Shown: positions 1 to 4,994, counted from the stretch's first letter. The stretch is 5,584 nucleotides of DNA from Candidatus Faecivivens stercoravium (GCA_018712425.1 DVHA01000019.1:1-5584); one strand, 5' to 3'. Numbers and translations: made by a program. The notes: generated by a model from the letters alone, not told the origin.

Positions 1-639
1 GAGTACGAGAACTTCAATGCCGCGGCGATGAAGGTGCAGGTGAAGGGCCTCGGCATCCACCCCGGCTCCTCCAAAAACAAGATGGTCAACGCCTCGCTGA
101 TCGCGATCGAGTTTGACTCGCTGCTCCCCGCTCAGCAGCGCCCCGCCTTCACCGAAGGGTATGAAGGCTTCTTCCACCTCCACAGCATGCAGGGGGAAGT
201 GGAAGCGGCGACCCTCACCTACATTATCCGCGACCACGACGCCGCAAAGTTTGCGGCAAAAAAGGCCCTCGCCCTCGCCGCCGGGGAATACCTGAACAAA
301 AAGTACGGCGAAGGGACCGTCACCGTCGAGATTAAAGACAGCTACCGCAATATGGCCGAGATCATCCGCCAGCATTACCACCTGATCGACAACGCCCGGG
401 CGGCGATGCAGGCCATCGGCGTCACCCCGGTGACGATGCCGATCCGCGGCGGCACCGACGGCGCGACCCTCTCCTATATGGGCCTGCCCTGCCCCAACCT
501 CTGCACCGGCGGGGCCAACTTCCACGGCCGGTTCGAATATATCCCGGTCCAGTCGATGGAGCTGACCTACGAGATTGCCAAGGGGATTGCCGCCCGCTAT
601 GCCGATACCCGGCGGACGGATTACCATGACCTCAAATGA
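1..639 (+). CDS. pepT: Peptidase T (tripeptide aminopeptidase), C-terminal part, 5' truncated by window
   Basis: The reading frame is open from base 1, so the gene begins upstream; the ATG at 28 is internal. The 212 visible residues correspond to roughly the second half of PepT (about 408 residues in E. coli). Peptidase T is a cytoplasmic M20-family di-zinc aminopeptidase that removes the N-terminal residue from tripeptides. Visible family signatures, recognised from memory of E. coli PepT, are NFNAA and the HPGSSKNKMVNA segment (fragment residues 20-31; its His contacts substrate at the dimer interface), TEGYEGFFHL, the YIIRDHD strand, and PIRGGTDGATLSYMGLPCPN followed by NFHGRFEY. The His encoded at 523-525 (fragment residue 175) is the expected C-terminal zinc ligand. 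The catalytic Glu and the other metal ligands lie outside the window. The stop codon TGA (637-639) overlaps the ATG of the next gene, indicating one operon and coupled translation. Confidence 0.96.
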   Translation, partial: EYENFNAAAMKVQVKGLGIHPGSSKNKMVNASLIAIEFDSLLPAQQRPAFTEGYEGFFHLHSMQGEVEAATLTYIIRDHDAAKFAAKKALALAAGEYLNKKYGEGTVTVEIKDSYRNMAEIIRQHYHLIDNARAAMQAIGVTPVTMPIRGGTDGATLSYMGLPCPNLCTGGANFHGRFEYIPVQSMELTYEIAKGIAARYADTRRTDYHDLK

Positions 640-902
640 TCCTGCCCTGGCGGTGGCGGGAGGTCTACTGCGCCTATACGATGAAGCATAAGGAGCGGCT
701 GTTCGAGACGCTGGAGAAGGCCGGCATCCGCTACGACTATTCGGTCACCGGCTCGACCGACCCCGGCAAGGTGCGGGAGGGCTTTTCCGGCCTTTCCTTC
801 CACCACGCGGCCCAGCTGCGGGTTTTCGTCCGGCCGGCGGACTATGAGGAGGCCCTCTACCTTGTCCGGAAGGCCGTCCGGGAGGCGGAGGAGACGGAAT
901 AG
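636..902 (+). CDS. Small conserved-looking protein of unknown function, coupled to pepT
   Basis: This frame encodes 88 residues and starts with an ATGA overlap on the pepT stop codon. No good Shine-Dalgarno site precedes 636, so initiation by coupling is assumed. A second ATG at 681 would give 73 residues (MKHKERLFETLEKAGI...), but the GGGAGGT at 658-664 is 16 nt away, too far for a normal site, so 636 is preferred weakly. I do not recognise the family. The protein is soluble, with no signal peptide or membrane segment. The predicted order is a short strand (EVYCAY), a helix (KHKERLFETLEKAGI), a polar middle (YDYSVTGSTD), a strand (QLRVFVRP) and a C-terminal charged helix (YEEALYLVRKAVREAEE). 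This beta-alpha-beta-beta-alpha order resembles small ferredoxin-like proteins such as the DUF2007/DUF3343 types, but that is a shape argument only. Codon use is GC-rich like its neighbours. Confidence 0.72.
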   Translation: MILPWRWREVYCAYTMKHKERLFETLEKAGIRYDYSVTGSTDPGKVREGFSGLSFHHAAQLRVFVRPADYEEALYLVRKAVREAEETE

Positions 903-1048
903 TTCATTTGTATCCTTCCGGGAACGGACGGAAGTGGTGCCCTGCGGGGCGCCGCTGAGACTGTCGAAAAACAAATTTGGCAGATACGTAAAAATCGGCG
1001 CTGGCGTTATAGTGACGAAGAAACGTGCGAAGAATTAAAAGTTTTACT

Positions 1049-1068
1049 CGATTTTTTTCAAAAAATCG
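1049..1068. other. AT-rich perfect hairpin inside the intergenic element
   Basis: CGATTTTTT (1049-1057) is the exact reverse complement of AAAAAATCG (1060-1068), with two bases between; in RNA the tip would open to a 4-nt loop. No U-run follows on either strand beyond the stem itself, so it is not a classical terminator. It lies just left of the symmetry centre of the surrounding inverted-repeat element. Confidence 0.5.
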
Positions 1069-1075
1069 CGGGAGT

Positions 1076-1096
1076 GGAGAGGGCAGAGCCCTTTCC
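1076..1096 (+). other. GC-rich hairpin inside the intergenic element
   Basis: GGAGAGGGC (1076-1084) pairs with GCCCTTTCC (1088-1096) around an AGA loop, nine pairs with one G-U on the plus strand. The wobble would be an A-C mismatch on the minus strand, which weakly favours a plus-strand RNA. It sits near the centre of the surrounding inverted-repeat element. No function can be assigned. Confidence 0.45.
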
Positions 1097-1203
1097 CAAG
1101 CGCTCACCTGCTGTACTTCCGAAGCTGTCCACAGTTTTGCCACTGATAACGAAGCGTGCGCAGCACCCAAAAAATGCTCAAAAAAGACTTTTTCGACAAA
1201 CTG

Positions 1204-1232
1204 AGCGGTGCCCTGCGGGGCGCCGCTTTTTT
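1204..1232 (+). terminator. Intrinsic terminator formed by the right arm of the intergenic element
   Basis: The stem AGCGGTGCCC (1204-1213) pairs with GGGCGCCGCT (1218-1227), ten pairs with one G-U, around loop TGCG, followed by six T (1227-1232). It would end plus-strand transcripts arriving from pepT and the small gene about 300 nt upstream, and insulate the RpiR promoter that follows. The left-arm copy of the same hairpin (936-953) lacks a T-run and should not terminate. Confidence 0.75.
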
Positions 1233-1266
1233 CGTCAAGATTTTACCGTCCCCTTACCGTACCCCC

Positions 1267-1295
1267 TTGCACCGGAACGGAAAATGCAATATAAT
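1267..1295 (+). promoter_or_regulatory. Sigma-A type promoter for the RpiR-family gene
   Basis: The -10 TATAAT (1290-1295) is a perfect match. The -35 TTGCAC (1267-1272) is weak, matching TTG only, at the ideal 17-bp spacing. Predicted start of transcription is near 1302, giving a leader of about 38 nt. Immediately upstream are two tandem near-copies, TTACCGTCCCC (1243-1253) and TTACCGTACCCC (1254-1265), which could be a regulator site or chance. Confidence 0.7.
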
Positions 1296-1305
1296 GGATT
1301 CAGCT

Positions 1306-1325
1306 GCCCGTCCACCGGGCTTTTT
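1306..1325 (+). promoter_or_regulatory. Short leader hairpin with T5 run just before the RpiR Shine-Dalgarno site
   Basis: GCCCG (1306-1310) pairs with CGGGC (1316-1320) around TCCAC and is followed by five T (1321-1325) and then AAGGAGG (1326-1332). It starts only about four bases from the predicted transcript 5' end. It has terminator form, but the five-pair stem is short, so it may instead be a 5'-end stabilising hairpin. Confidence 0.4.
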
Positions 1326-1339
1326 AAGGAGGGCGCACC

Positions 1340-2161
1340 ATGCACAGCGATTTAATCCACCAGCTCCAGGCCATCATCGATTCGTCGGCCGACAACGACT
1401 CCAACCGCACCATCGCGCGGTATATGCTCCTGCACCTGATGACGCTGGACCGTCTGTCGGTCCAGACGATCGCCGGCGCCTGTTACGCCTCGATCGCGAC
1501 GGTCAGCCGGTTTGTCCGTTCGCTGGGGTTTGAAAGCTTTGCCCAGCTCAAGCACGCCGCCGTCCATTACCGCCACAGCATCGACAGCTCCGCCCGGGAT
1601 TACCTCAAGGAGCTTCCCTACGGCGGCGACGAACGGGGCACGGTGATGCGGTATACTGAAGACATCACCGCCGCGATGGAGGGTTTCGCCGCGTCGGTTT
1701 CGGTTGAACAGCTCGACCGGGTGGCAAGGGAAATCCACGACGCGAAGGGCGTCGCCCTCTACGGCTTTTTCCAGCCGGGGCTTCTCGCCAAGCAGCTCCA
1801 GTTCCTCTTCCTCTCGATCGGGCGGTACACCGAGAGCTACGACCTCGTCGAAGACCACGAGGAACGGGCCCGGACGATGGAGAAGGGGGACCTTGCCCTC
1901 TTCCTGTCGGTGGACGGCAATTACGTCGCCGGGCAGGGGAGCGCCGTCCTCCGGATGCTGCGGGAGCGGGGGGTGACCCTTGTCCTGATGACCCAGAACC
2001 CGTCGCCGGCCCTCCACGAGGCGTTTGACGAGGTGGTGCTGCTGGGGAAGCGGGACTCCACCCGGGCGGGGTATTATAAGCTCCAGCTGGCCACCGAGCT
2101 CCTCTTCTCGCGGTATATGTACCTCTACCGGTCGGAAGGGCCGGAGAAATGGGAAGAGTAG
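1340..2161 (+). CDS. MurR/RpiR-family transcriptional regulator (HTH plus SIS domain)
   Basis: The 273-residue product is normal in length for this family of cytoplasmic DNA-binding proteins that sense phosphosugars. The N-terminal helix-turn-helix (RpiR/HTH_6 type) lies at about residues 20-78, with the turn and recognition helix in YASIATVSRFVRSLGFESF (49-67) followed by AQLKHAA. A linker leads to a SIS fold at about 125-262: the first strand and loop is VALYGFFQPG (138-147), the second DLALFLSVDGNY (184-195), and the third VTLVLMTQNPSPAL (212-225). In typical members the loops are GxGxS and SxSGxT, with Ser/Thr contacting the sugar phosphate. Here the first loop has no Ser and the second is SVDGN, so the effector may differ from a normal sugar phosphate. 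The start is fixed by AAGGAGG (1326-1332), seven bases before ATG. The gene is monocistronic, with its own promoter and a terminator at 2193-2225. No obvious target pathway is adjacent. Confidence 0.93.
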   Translation: MHSDLIHQLQAIIDSSADNDSNRTIARYMLLHLMTLDRLSVQTIAGACYASIATVSRFVRSLGFESFAQLKHAAVHYRHSIDSSARDYLKELPYGGDERGTVMRYTEDITAAMEGFAASVSVEQLDRVAREIHDAKGVALYGFFQPGLLAKQLQFLFLSIGRYTESYDLVEDHEERARTMEKGDLALFLSVDGNYVAGQGSAVLRMLRERGVTLVLMTQNPSPALHEAFDEVVLLGKRDSTRAGYYKLQLATELLFSRYMYLYRSEGPEKWEE

Positions 2162-2192
2162 GATATAGGACTGGTAAATTTCCGCAAAAAAT

Positions 2193-2225
2193 CCGCCCTG
2201 CCGGGTTTTTGTTCCGGCAGGGCGG
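2193..2225. terminator. Bidirectional intrinsic terminator between convergent genes
   Basis: CCGCCCTGCCGG (2193-2204) is the perfect 12-bp reverse complement of CCGGCAGGGCGG (2214-2225), with a nine-base T-rich loop. On the plus strand TTGTTTT follows; on the minus strand the complement of the six-A run at 2186-2191 gives T6 one base-step after the stem. It therefore ends both the RpiR transcript and the MATE transcript, whose stop codon lies five bases away. Confidence 0.93.
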
Positions 2226-2230
2226 TTGTT

Positions 2231-3538
2231 TTATGCCTTTTTGCGGCTGAGGAGGAAAAAGAGGAGCGCGGCGGCGGCGACGATCATTTCGGTCGCCGGG
2301 AAGGCGCACCAGACCCCGTTTAGCCCGAAGAGGGCGGAAAGCAGGAACGCCATCGGGATGATGACGATAAACCCCCTGAGCAGGGAGACGGCGCTGGCCG
2401 GGCGGGGGCGCTCGGAAGAGGTGAAGAAGATCGAGAGGATGATGTTAAACCCGGCGAAGGGGATGGCGGTGAAGTAGAGCCGGAGCCCTTCCGCCGCGAT
2501 CTGCTGGAGGAGCGGGTTCCCTTCGCTGTTGAAGATGCCGGCGATCGGCGAGGCGAAGACGAAGATCACGGTATAGACGATGCCGGAAAAAGCCGCCATC
2601 AGGATGAGCGCGTACTGAAGCGTCCGGGCGGAACCTTTCCGGTCGGAGAGGCCGAAGTAGCGGCTGAGGAGCGGCTGGATGCCCTGGGCGATGCCGGTGT
2701 AGACGGAGACGACCACCAGCGAGAGGTTGGCAATGACGCCGTAGGCCGCGACGCCGGTATTCCCTTCGAGCGAGAGGATGATCGAGTTAAAGACGATCAT
2801 GACGACGCCGGAGGAGACCTCGGTGACCAGCGACGGGACGCCGCTCCCCATAATCCCCGCCATCCGCCCGAGACTCGGGGCGGTGCGCACCGGCCTAAAC
2901 CGGTTGCGGCGGAAGATAAAGTGGGGGGAAAGGATCAGAAGGCTGATGACCGGCGCCAGGCCGGTTGCGAAAACCGCGCCGAAAATCCCCATCCCGCAGG
3001 GGAAGATGAACACCCAGTCGAGGACGATGTTGGAAAGGCTCCCGCCGATCATCCCGGCCATCGCCAGCCCCGGCGCGCCGTCGTTGCGGACAAAGCAGAG
3101 GATGAGGTTATTGAGCATAAACGCCGGGGCAAACAGGAGGATCACCTGCAGATAGGTGCGGGTCATCTCAAAGACCGCCTCGTCCGCCCCGAGGAGGGTG
3201 GTGATGGTTTCCGACAGGAACAGCCCCGCCAGGAAAAAGAGGGACGCGAAGACGGCCACCAGCATGGCGGCGTTGGTAAACACCTTGTTGGCGGCTTCGT
3301 CCTCCCCGCGGCTCTTATGGATGGAATAATGGGTGCCGCCGCCCATCCCGATCATCAGGCCGCAGCCGTGGATGAAGCTGTAAACGGGGATCGCGAGGTT
3401 TAAAGCCGCGAGGCCGCTTGTCCCCAGCCCTTTGGAGACGAAGAAGGTGTCGGCGAGGATGTAGCAGGAGAGCCCCACCATCCCCAGCACATTTAAGGAC
3501 GTGTACCTGGCAAAATCCCGAAAGTAACCTGGTTTCAA
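2231..3538 (-). CDS. MATE-family multidrug efflux transporter (MepA-like)
   Basis: The 435-residue integral membrane protein matches the usual MATE length (about 430-460) and its two-fold repeat of six helices. Hydrophobic stretches lie at about residues 12-33, 44-66, 88-109, 125-150, 157-180, 185-208, 228-256, 262-284, 307-330, 353-372, 386-404 and 408-430, that is twelve helices. Family-like segments are the first helix ending in ADTFFVSKGLGTSGLAALNL (29-48), GMGGGTHYSIHKSRGEDEAA near the end of helix 2, and VRNDGAPGLAM (150-160) in the first half, with PLLSRYFGLSDRKGSARTL (289-307) and FFTSSERPRPA (371-381) in the second. These proteins export cationic drugs or metabolites by Na+ or H+ antiport; the substrate cannot be read from sequence. 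The start is TTG (complement of 3536-3538), chosen because AAAGGAGG lies nine bases upstream. A long structured leader with a terminator precedes it, so expression is probably attenuated. Confidence 0.94.
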   Translation of the reverse strand: MKPGYFRDFARYTSLNVLGMVGLSCYILADTFFVSKGLGTSGLAALNLAIPVYSFIHGCGLMIGMGGGTHYSIHKSRGEDEAANKVFTNAAMLVAVFASLFFLAGLFLSETITTLLGADEAVFEMTRTYLQVILLFAPAFMLNNLILCFVRNDGAPGLAMAGMIGGSLSNIVLDWVFIFPCGMGIFGAVFATGLAPVISLLILSPHFIFRRNRFRPVRTAPSLGRMAGIMGSGVPSLVTEVSSGVVMIVFNSIILSLEGNTGVAAYGVIANLSLVVVSVYTGIAQGIQPLLSRYFGLSDRKGSARTLQYALILMAAFSGIVYTVIFVFASPIAGIFNSEGNPLLQQIAAEGLRLYFTAIPFAGFNIILSIFFTSSERPRPASAVSLLRGFIVIIPMAFLLSALFGLNGVWCAFPATEMIVAAAALLFFLLSRKKA

Positions 3539-3547
3539 AGAATGATT

Positions 3548-3555
3548 CCTCCTTT
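3548..3555 (-). promoter_or_regulatory. Strong Shine-Dalgarno site setting a TTG start for the MATE gene
   Basis: On the minus strand AAAGGAGG (complement of 3548-3555) is followed by nine bases and then TTG AAA CCA. No in-frame ATG is better placed. The strong site next to a weak start codon supports TTG initiation. Confidence 0.8.
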
Positions 3556-3565
3556 TCCCCCGGAC

Positions 3566-3629
3566 AAAAAAAGAGCGCCTGACTTCCGCATCTGCTTCGG
3601 CCTACCGATACGGATTCAAACGCTCTTTT
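3566..3629 (-). terminator. Intrinsic terminator/attenuator directly upstream of the MATE ribosome binding site
   Basis: On the minus strand AAAAGAGCG (complement of 3621-3629) pairs perfectly with CGCTCTTTT (complement of 3569-3577), and the T-run continues to seven (complement of 3566-3572). Inside, CCGTATC pairs with GATGCGG (complement of 3607-3613 and 3586-3592), with a T-G wobble that would be a C-A mismatch on the plus strand; this points to a minus-strand RNA. The T-run ends about ten bases before the Shine-Dalgarno site, the usual placement for a transcription-attenuating leader. The plus strand also has TTTT after the stem, so weak bidirectional action is possible. Confidence 0.75.
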
Positions 3630-3656
3630 CCCCGGCGGGAATATTTTTGTATTCGA

Positions 3657-3778
3657 CGCGGCCGTGTCCCTCGCTCCAAACGAGTGAGAGCGTTCGTCAA
3701 GCGAACGCTCTTCGGAAAATCCCTGGACGTTTGGGAGATTGGGTGCTGGACGGCAGCGTTTTATGTATTAAAATTGGG
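3657..3778. repeat. Tandem 122-bp structured repeat, unit 1 (proximal to MATE)
   Basis: It begins CGCGGCCGTG and ends AAAATTGGG. It differs from unit 2 at 8 of 122 positions by hand count. It carries the strongest inner hairpin: AGAGCGTTCG (3687-3696) and CGAACGCTCT (3702-3711), ten perfect pairs around a five-base loop. Left of it (plus-strand order), a degenerate continuation (TTTTTGTATT at 3644-3653) resembles the unit-end TTTTATGTATT, suggesting a decayed further copy. Confidence 0.93.
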
Positions 3779-3900
3779 CGCGGCCGTGTTCCTCGCCCCA
3801 AACGCATGAGAGCGCTTATCAAGCGAACGCTCTTCGGAAAATCCCTGGACGTTTGGGAGATTAGGTGCTGGACGGCAGCGTTTTATGTATTAAAATTGGG
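3779..3900. repeat. Tandem 122-bp structured repeat, unit 2
   Basis: Three nested stems are visible: outer CGCGGCCGT (3779-3787) with ACGGCAGCG (3872-3880), one mismatch; middle CCCAAACG (3797-3804) with CGTTTGGG (3850-3857), perfect; and inner AGAGCG/CGCTCT with an inner CTT/AAG and a four-base bulge. An AT-rich linker, TTTTATGTATTAAAATT, joins it to the next unit. Confidence 0.93.
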
Positions 3901-4018
3901 CGCGGCCGTGTCCCTCGCCCCTCACGCGTGAGAGCGCTTATCAAGCGAACGCTCTTCGAACCACTTTTGGGCGTTTGGGAGGCTGGGTGCCAGACGGCAG
4001 CGTTTTCGATGTGTTTAA
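3901..4018. repeat. Tandem 122-bp structured repeat, unit 3 (promoter-proximal, diverged)
   Basis: It has the same start (CGCGGCCGTG) and the same inner hairpin as unit 2. The central stretch after CTCTTCG is changed, and the tail diverges after GCAGCGTTTT (about 4006). The outer stem is kept. The perfect middle stem of unit 2 is lost and can be replaced by CCTCGCCC pairing with GGGCG plus GAGG across a bulge; a 12-bp palindrome CTCACGCGTGAG is also present. No indel relative to unit 2 is needed up to the tail. Confidence 0.85.
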
Positions 4019-4025
4019 CGTCTGC

Positions 4026-4054
4026 ATTATAGCACGGGGGCTGCCGTTTGTCAA
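4026..4054 (-). promoter_or_regulatory. Perfect-consensus sigma-A promoter driving the repeat leader and MATE gene
   Basis: On the minus strand TTGACA (complement of 4049-4054), a 17-bp spacer and TATAAT (complement of 4026-4031) match the consensus at all twelve positions, and TGC just before the -10 adds an extended -10 element. The predicted start is near 4019. The -35 hexamer contains the TGA stop codon of the upstream radical SAM gene. No terminator separates the two, so read-through from that gene may also enter the leader. Confidence 0.92.
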
Positions 4055-4977
4055 CCCTCCGGCAGGACGCCGCTCAGATCGAAAGGCGGGATAAAACTCT
4101 CCTCTGCCGTCCCGTCCTCCTGGGTGAAGCCGTTTTCCACCCCGAGGTCGACCGCATAATCAATGAGGGCGTCGTATTCATCGGGGGAGAGGCGGCGGTT
4201 TAAGTTGTCCCATTTAAGCCGGAAGGGAGGCGGGGTATACTGGTTCATCAGGCTGTAGTAGACCCGGTTGCCGAACCGGGAGAAGAGTTCCTTTACGGCC
4301 GCCTCCGAGTCCGCCAGCTGCCCCGGCAGCGCGAGGTGGCGGATGATTACCCCGCGCACCATCATCCCGTCTTTGTCGAAGACCGGTTCCCCCGCCTGCC
4401 GGACCATCTCTTCGATGGCGGCGAGGGCGGTTTCCCGGTAGCCGGGGGCGGAGGAGTAGTCCCGGGCGAGGGTCTCCGACATATACTTGAAGTCGGGGAG
4501 CCAGACGTCTACGAGCCCTTCCAGCATCCGCAGCACCTCCGGCCGTTCATACCCCGAGGTGTTATAGACGACCGGGAGGGCCAGCCCTTCCCGTTTCGCC
4601 GCCATGAGGGCGGCGGCAATCTGGGGGAGGTAGTGGGTCGGGGTGACGAGATTGATGTTGTGGGCGCCGCGGGCCTGCTGTTCGAGGAAGATGGCGGCGA
4701 GCCGCCCGGTGGAAATATCCGCCCCCGCCTCACCCTCCCGGATTTCCCGGTTCTGGCAGAAGGCGCACCGCAGGGTGCAGTAGGAGAAAAAGACCGTCCC
4801 GCTGCCCCGTTCCCCCGAGATACAGGGCTCCTCCCAGAAGTGGAGGGCGGCCCGGGCCACCCGGACGGTTTCCCCCGCAGCCCCGCAGAACCCCTTTTCC
4901 CCGGCGAGACGGTTGACCCCGCACATCCGGGGGCAGAGGGTGCAGCGGCGGAGCAGCGCTTCCCATTTTTCTTCCAT
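4051..4977 (-). CDS. Radical SAM protein, PflX/COG1313 type (pyruvate formate-lyase activase homologue)
   Basis: The 308-residue cytoplasmic protein has the radical SAM cluster motif CTLRCAFC (Cys 67, 71, 74), which binds the [4Fe-4S] cluster that cleaves S-adenosylmethionine. An N-terminal Cys group precedes it: CTLCPRMCGV (Cys 12, 15, 19) and GFCG (Cys 31), typical of the PflX-like group and possibly a second metal site. Further family-like segments are FWEEPCISGERGSGTVFF, HNINLVTPTHYLPQI (106-120), VVYNTSGYE (136-144), DVWLPDFKY (157-165), RHLALPG (213-219) and SLMNQYTPP (242-250). Family members are called putative activating enzymes, but their real substrate is unknown, and no glycyl-radical enzyme gene is visible here. 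The start at 4977 (MEEKWEALL) is chosen over an upstream ATG at 5028 because AAAGGAG (complement of 4984-4990) lies six bases before it. It is transcribed away from dpaA. Confidence 0.92.
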   Translation of the reverse strand: MEEKWEALLRRCTLCPRMCGVNRLAGEKGFCGAAGETVRVARAALHFWEEPCISGERGSGTVFFSYCTLRCAFCQNREIREGEAGADISTGRLAAIFLEQQARGAHNINLVTPTHYLPQIAAALMAAKREGLALPVVYNTSGYERPEVLRMLEGLVDVWLPDFKYMSETLARDYSSAPGYRETALAAIEEMVRQAGEPVFDKDGMMVRGVIIRHLALPGQLADSEAAVKELFSRFGNRVYYSLMNQYTPPPFRLKWDNLNRRLSPDEYDALIDYAVDLGVENGFTQEDGTAEESFIPPFDLSGVLPEG

Positions 4978-4983
4978 TGTCGG

Positions 4984-4990
4984 CTCCTTT
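4984..4990 (-). promoter_or_regulatory. Shine-Dalgarno site deciding the radical SAM start
   Basis: AAAGGAG on the minus strand sits six bases before the ATG at 4977. The alternative upstream ATG at 5028 has no such site and would add a 17-residue Pro/Gly-rich tail (MYAPPGLFVPPAGKEPT) outside the domain. Confidence 0.85.
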
Positions 4991-4994
4991 CCGG

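Larger units (their letters stand above)
936..1227. repeat. Intergenic imperfect inverted-repeat element (MITE-like or structured intergenic repeat)
   Basis: The arms at 936-971 and 1189-1224 are reverse complements without gaps, 29 of 36 positions by hand count, including a perfect GTCGAAAAA / TTTTTCGAC end. Each arm carries the same self-complementary GC hairpin; read in the same direction, the 21 bases 936-956 and 1207-1227 are identical. The symmetry continues inward: CGTTATAGTG at 1005-1014 mirrors CACTGATAACG at 1141-1151 around almost the same centre (about 1079), with one or two indels. Two more hairpins lie inside. No target-site duplication, transposase or convincing ORF was seen. 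It could be a non-autonomous mobile repeat, a dispersed intergenic repeat, or two facing copies of a hairpin motif. Confidence 0.6.
3566..4019 (-). ncRNA. Candidate structured leader RNA or small RNA of about 450 nt
   Basis: This is the interval between the predicted start of the consensus minus-strand promoter (start near 4019) and the terminator T-run. It has no credible coding frame and is filled by three tandem 122-bp units with nested inverted repeats. Two readings are possible: an attenuated 5' leader of the MATE gene, with read-through giving transporter mRNA, or a free repeat-containing small RNA. By eye it matches none of the guanidine, fluoride, ZTP, preQ1, THF, c-di-GMP or T-box consensus patterns I remember. 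The existence of the transcript is an inference from promoter and terminator. Confidence 0.5.

Noticed and set aside
28..639. ATG at 28 as the start of peptidase T
   Set aside because: The frame stays open to base 1 and already encodes conserved PepT residues (EYENFNAA) before the Met.
904..1170. 88-codon minus-strand frame in the intergenic element, and plus-strand frames starting at 1074 and 1156
   Set aside because: They are translations of the inverted-repeat element (FFDSLSGA- and FFDKLSGA-like peptides arise from the arms), with no ribosome binding site. The 1156 frame runs into the RpiR gene out of frame.
1352..2309. Long minus-strand open frames opposite the RpiR gene
   Set aside because: They are Pro/Arg/Gly-rich antisense shadows of a GC-rich gene, without ribosome binding sites; the plus-strand frame has clear HTH and SIS domains.
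2778..3403. Plus-strand frames opposite the MATE gene
   Set aside because: They are charged, low-complexity products with no ribosome binding site; the minus strand encodes a coherent 12-helix transporter.
3566..3629. Known riboswitch aptamer (guanidine, fluoride, preQ1, ZTP, THF, c-di-GMP)
   Set aside because: None of the conserved core motifs I remember could be placed; only the terminator helix and an inner CCGTATC/GATGCGG stem were found. A covariance-model search would be decisive.
3542..3931. 129-codon plus-strand open frame across the tandem repeats
   Set aside because: It has no ribosome binding site, and it is open only because 122-bp units of similar composition shift frame between copies. 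The peptide lacks a family look, and the region's promoter and terminator read the other strand.
3657..4018. CRISPR array
   Set aside because: The period is 122 bp with almost the whole unit repeated, and there are no short repeats separated by unique spacers and no cas gene.
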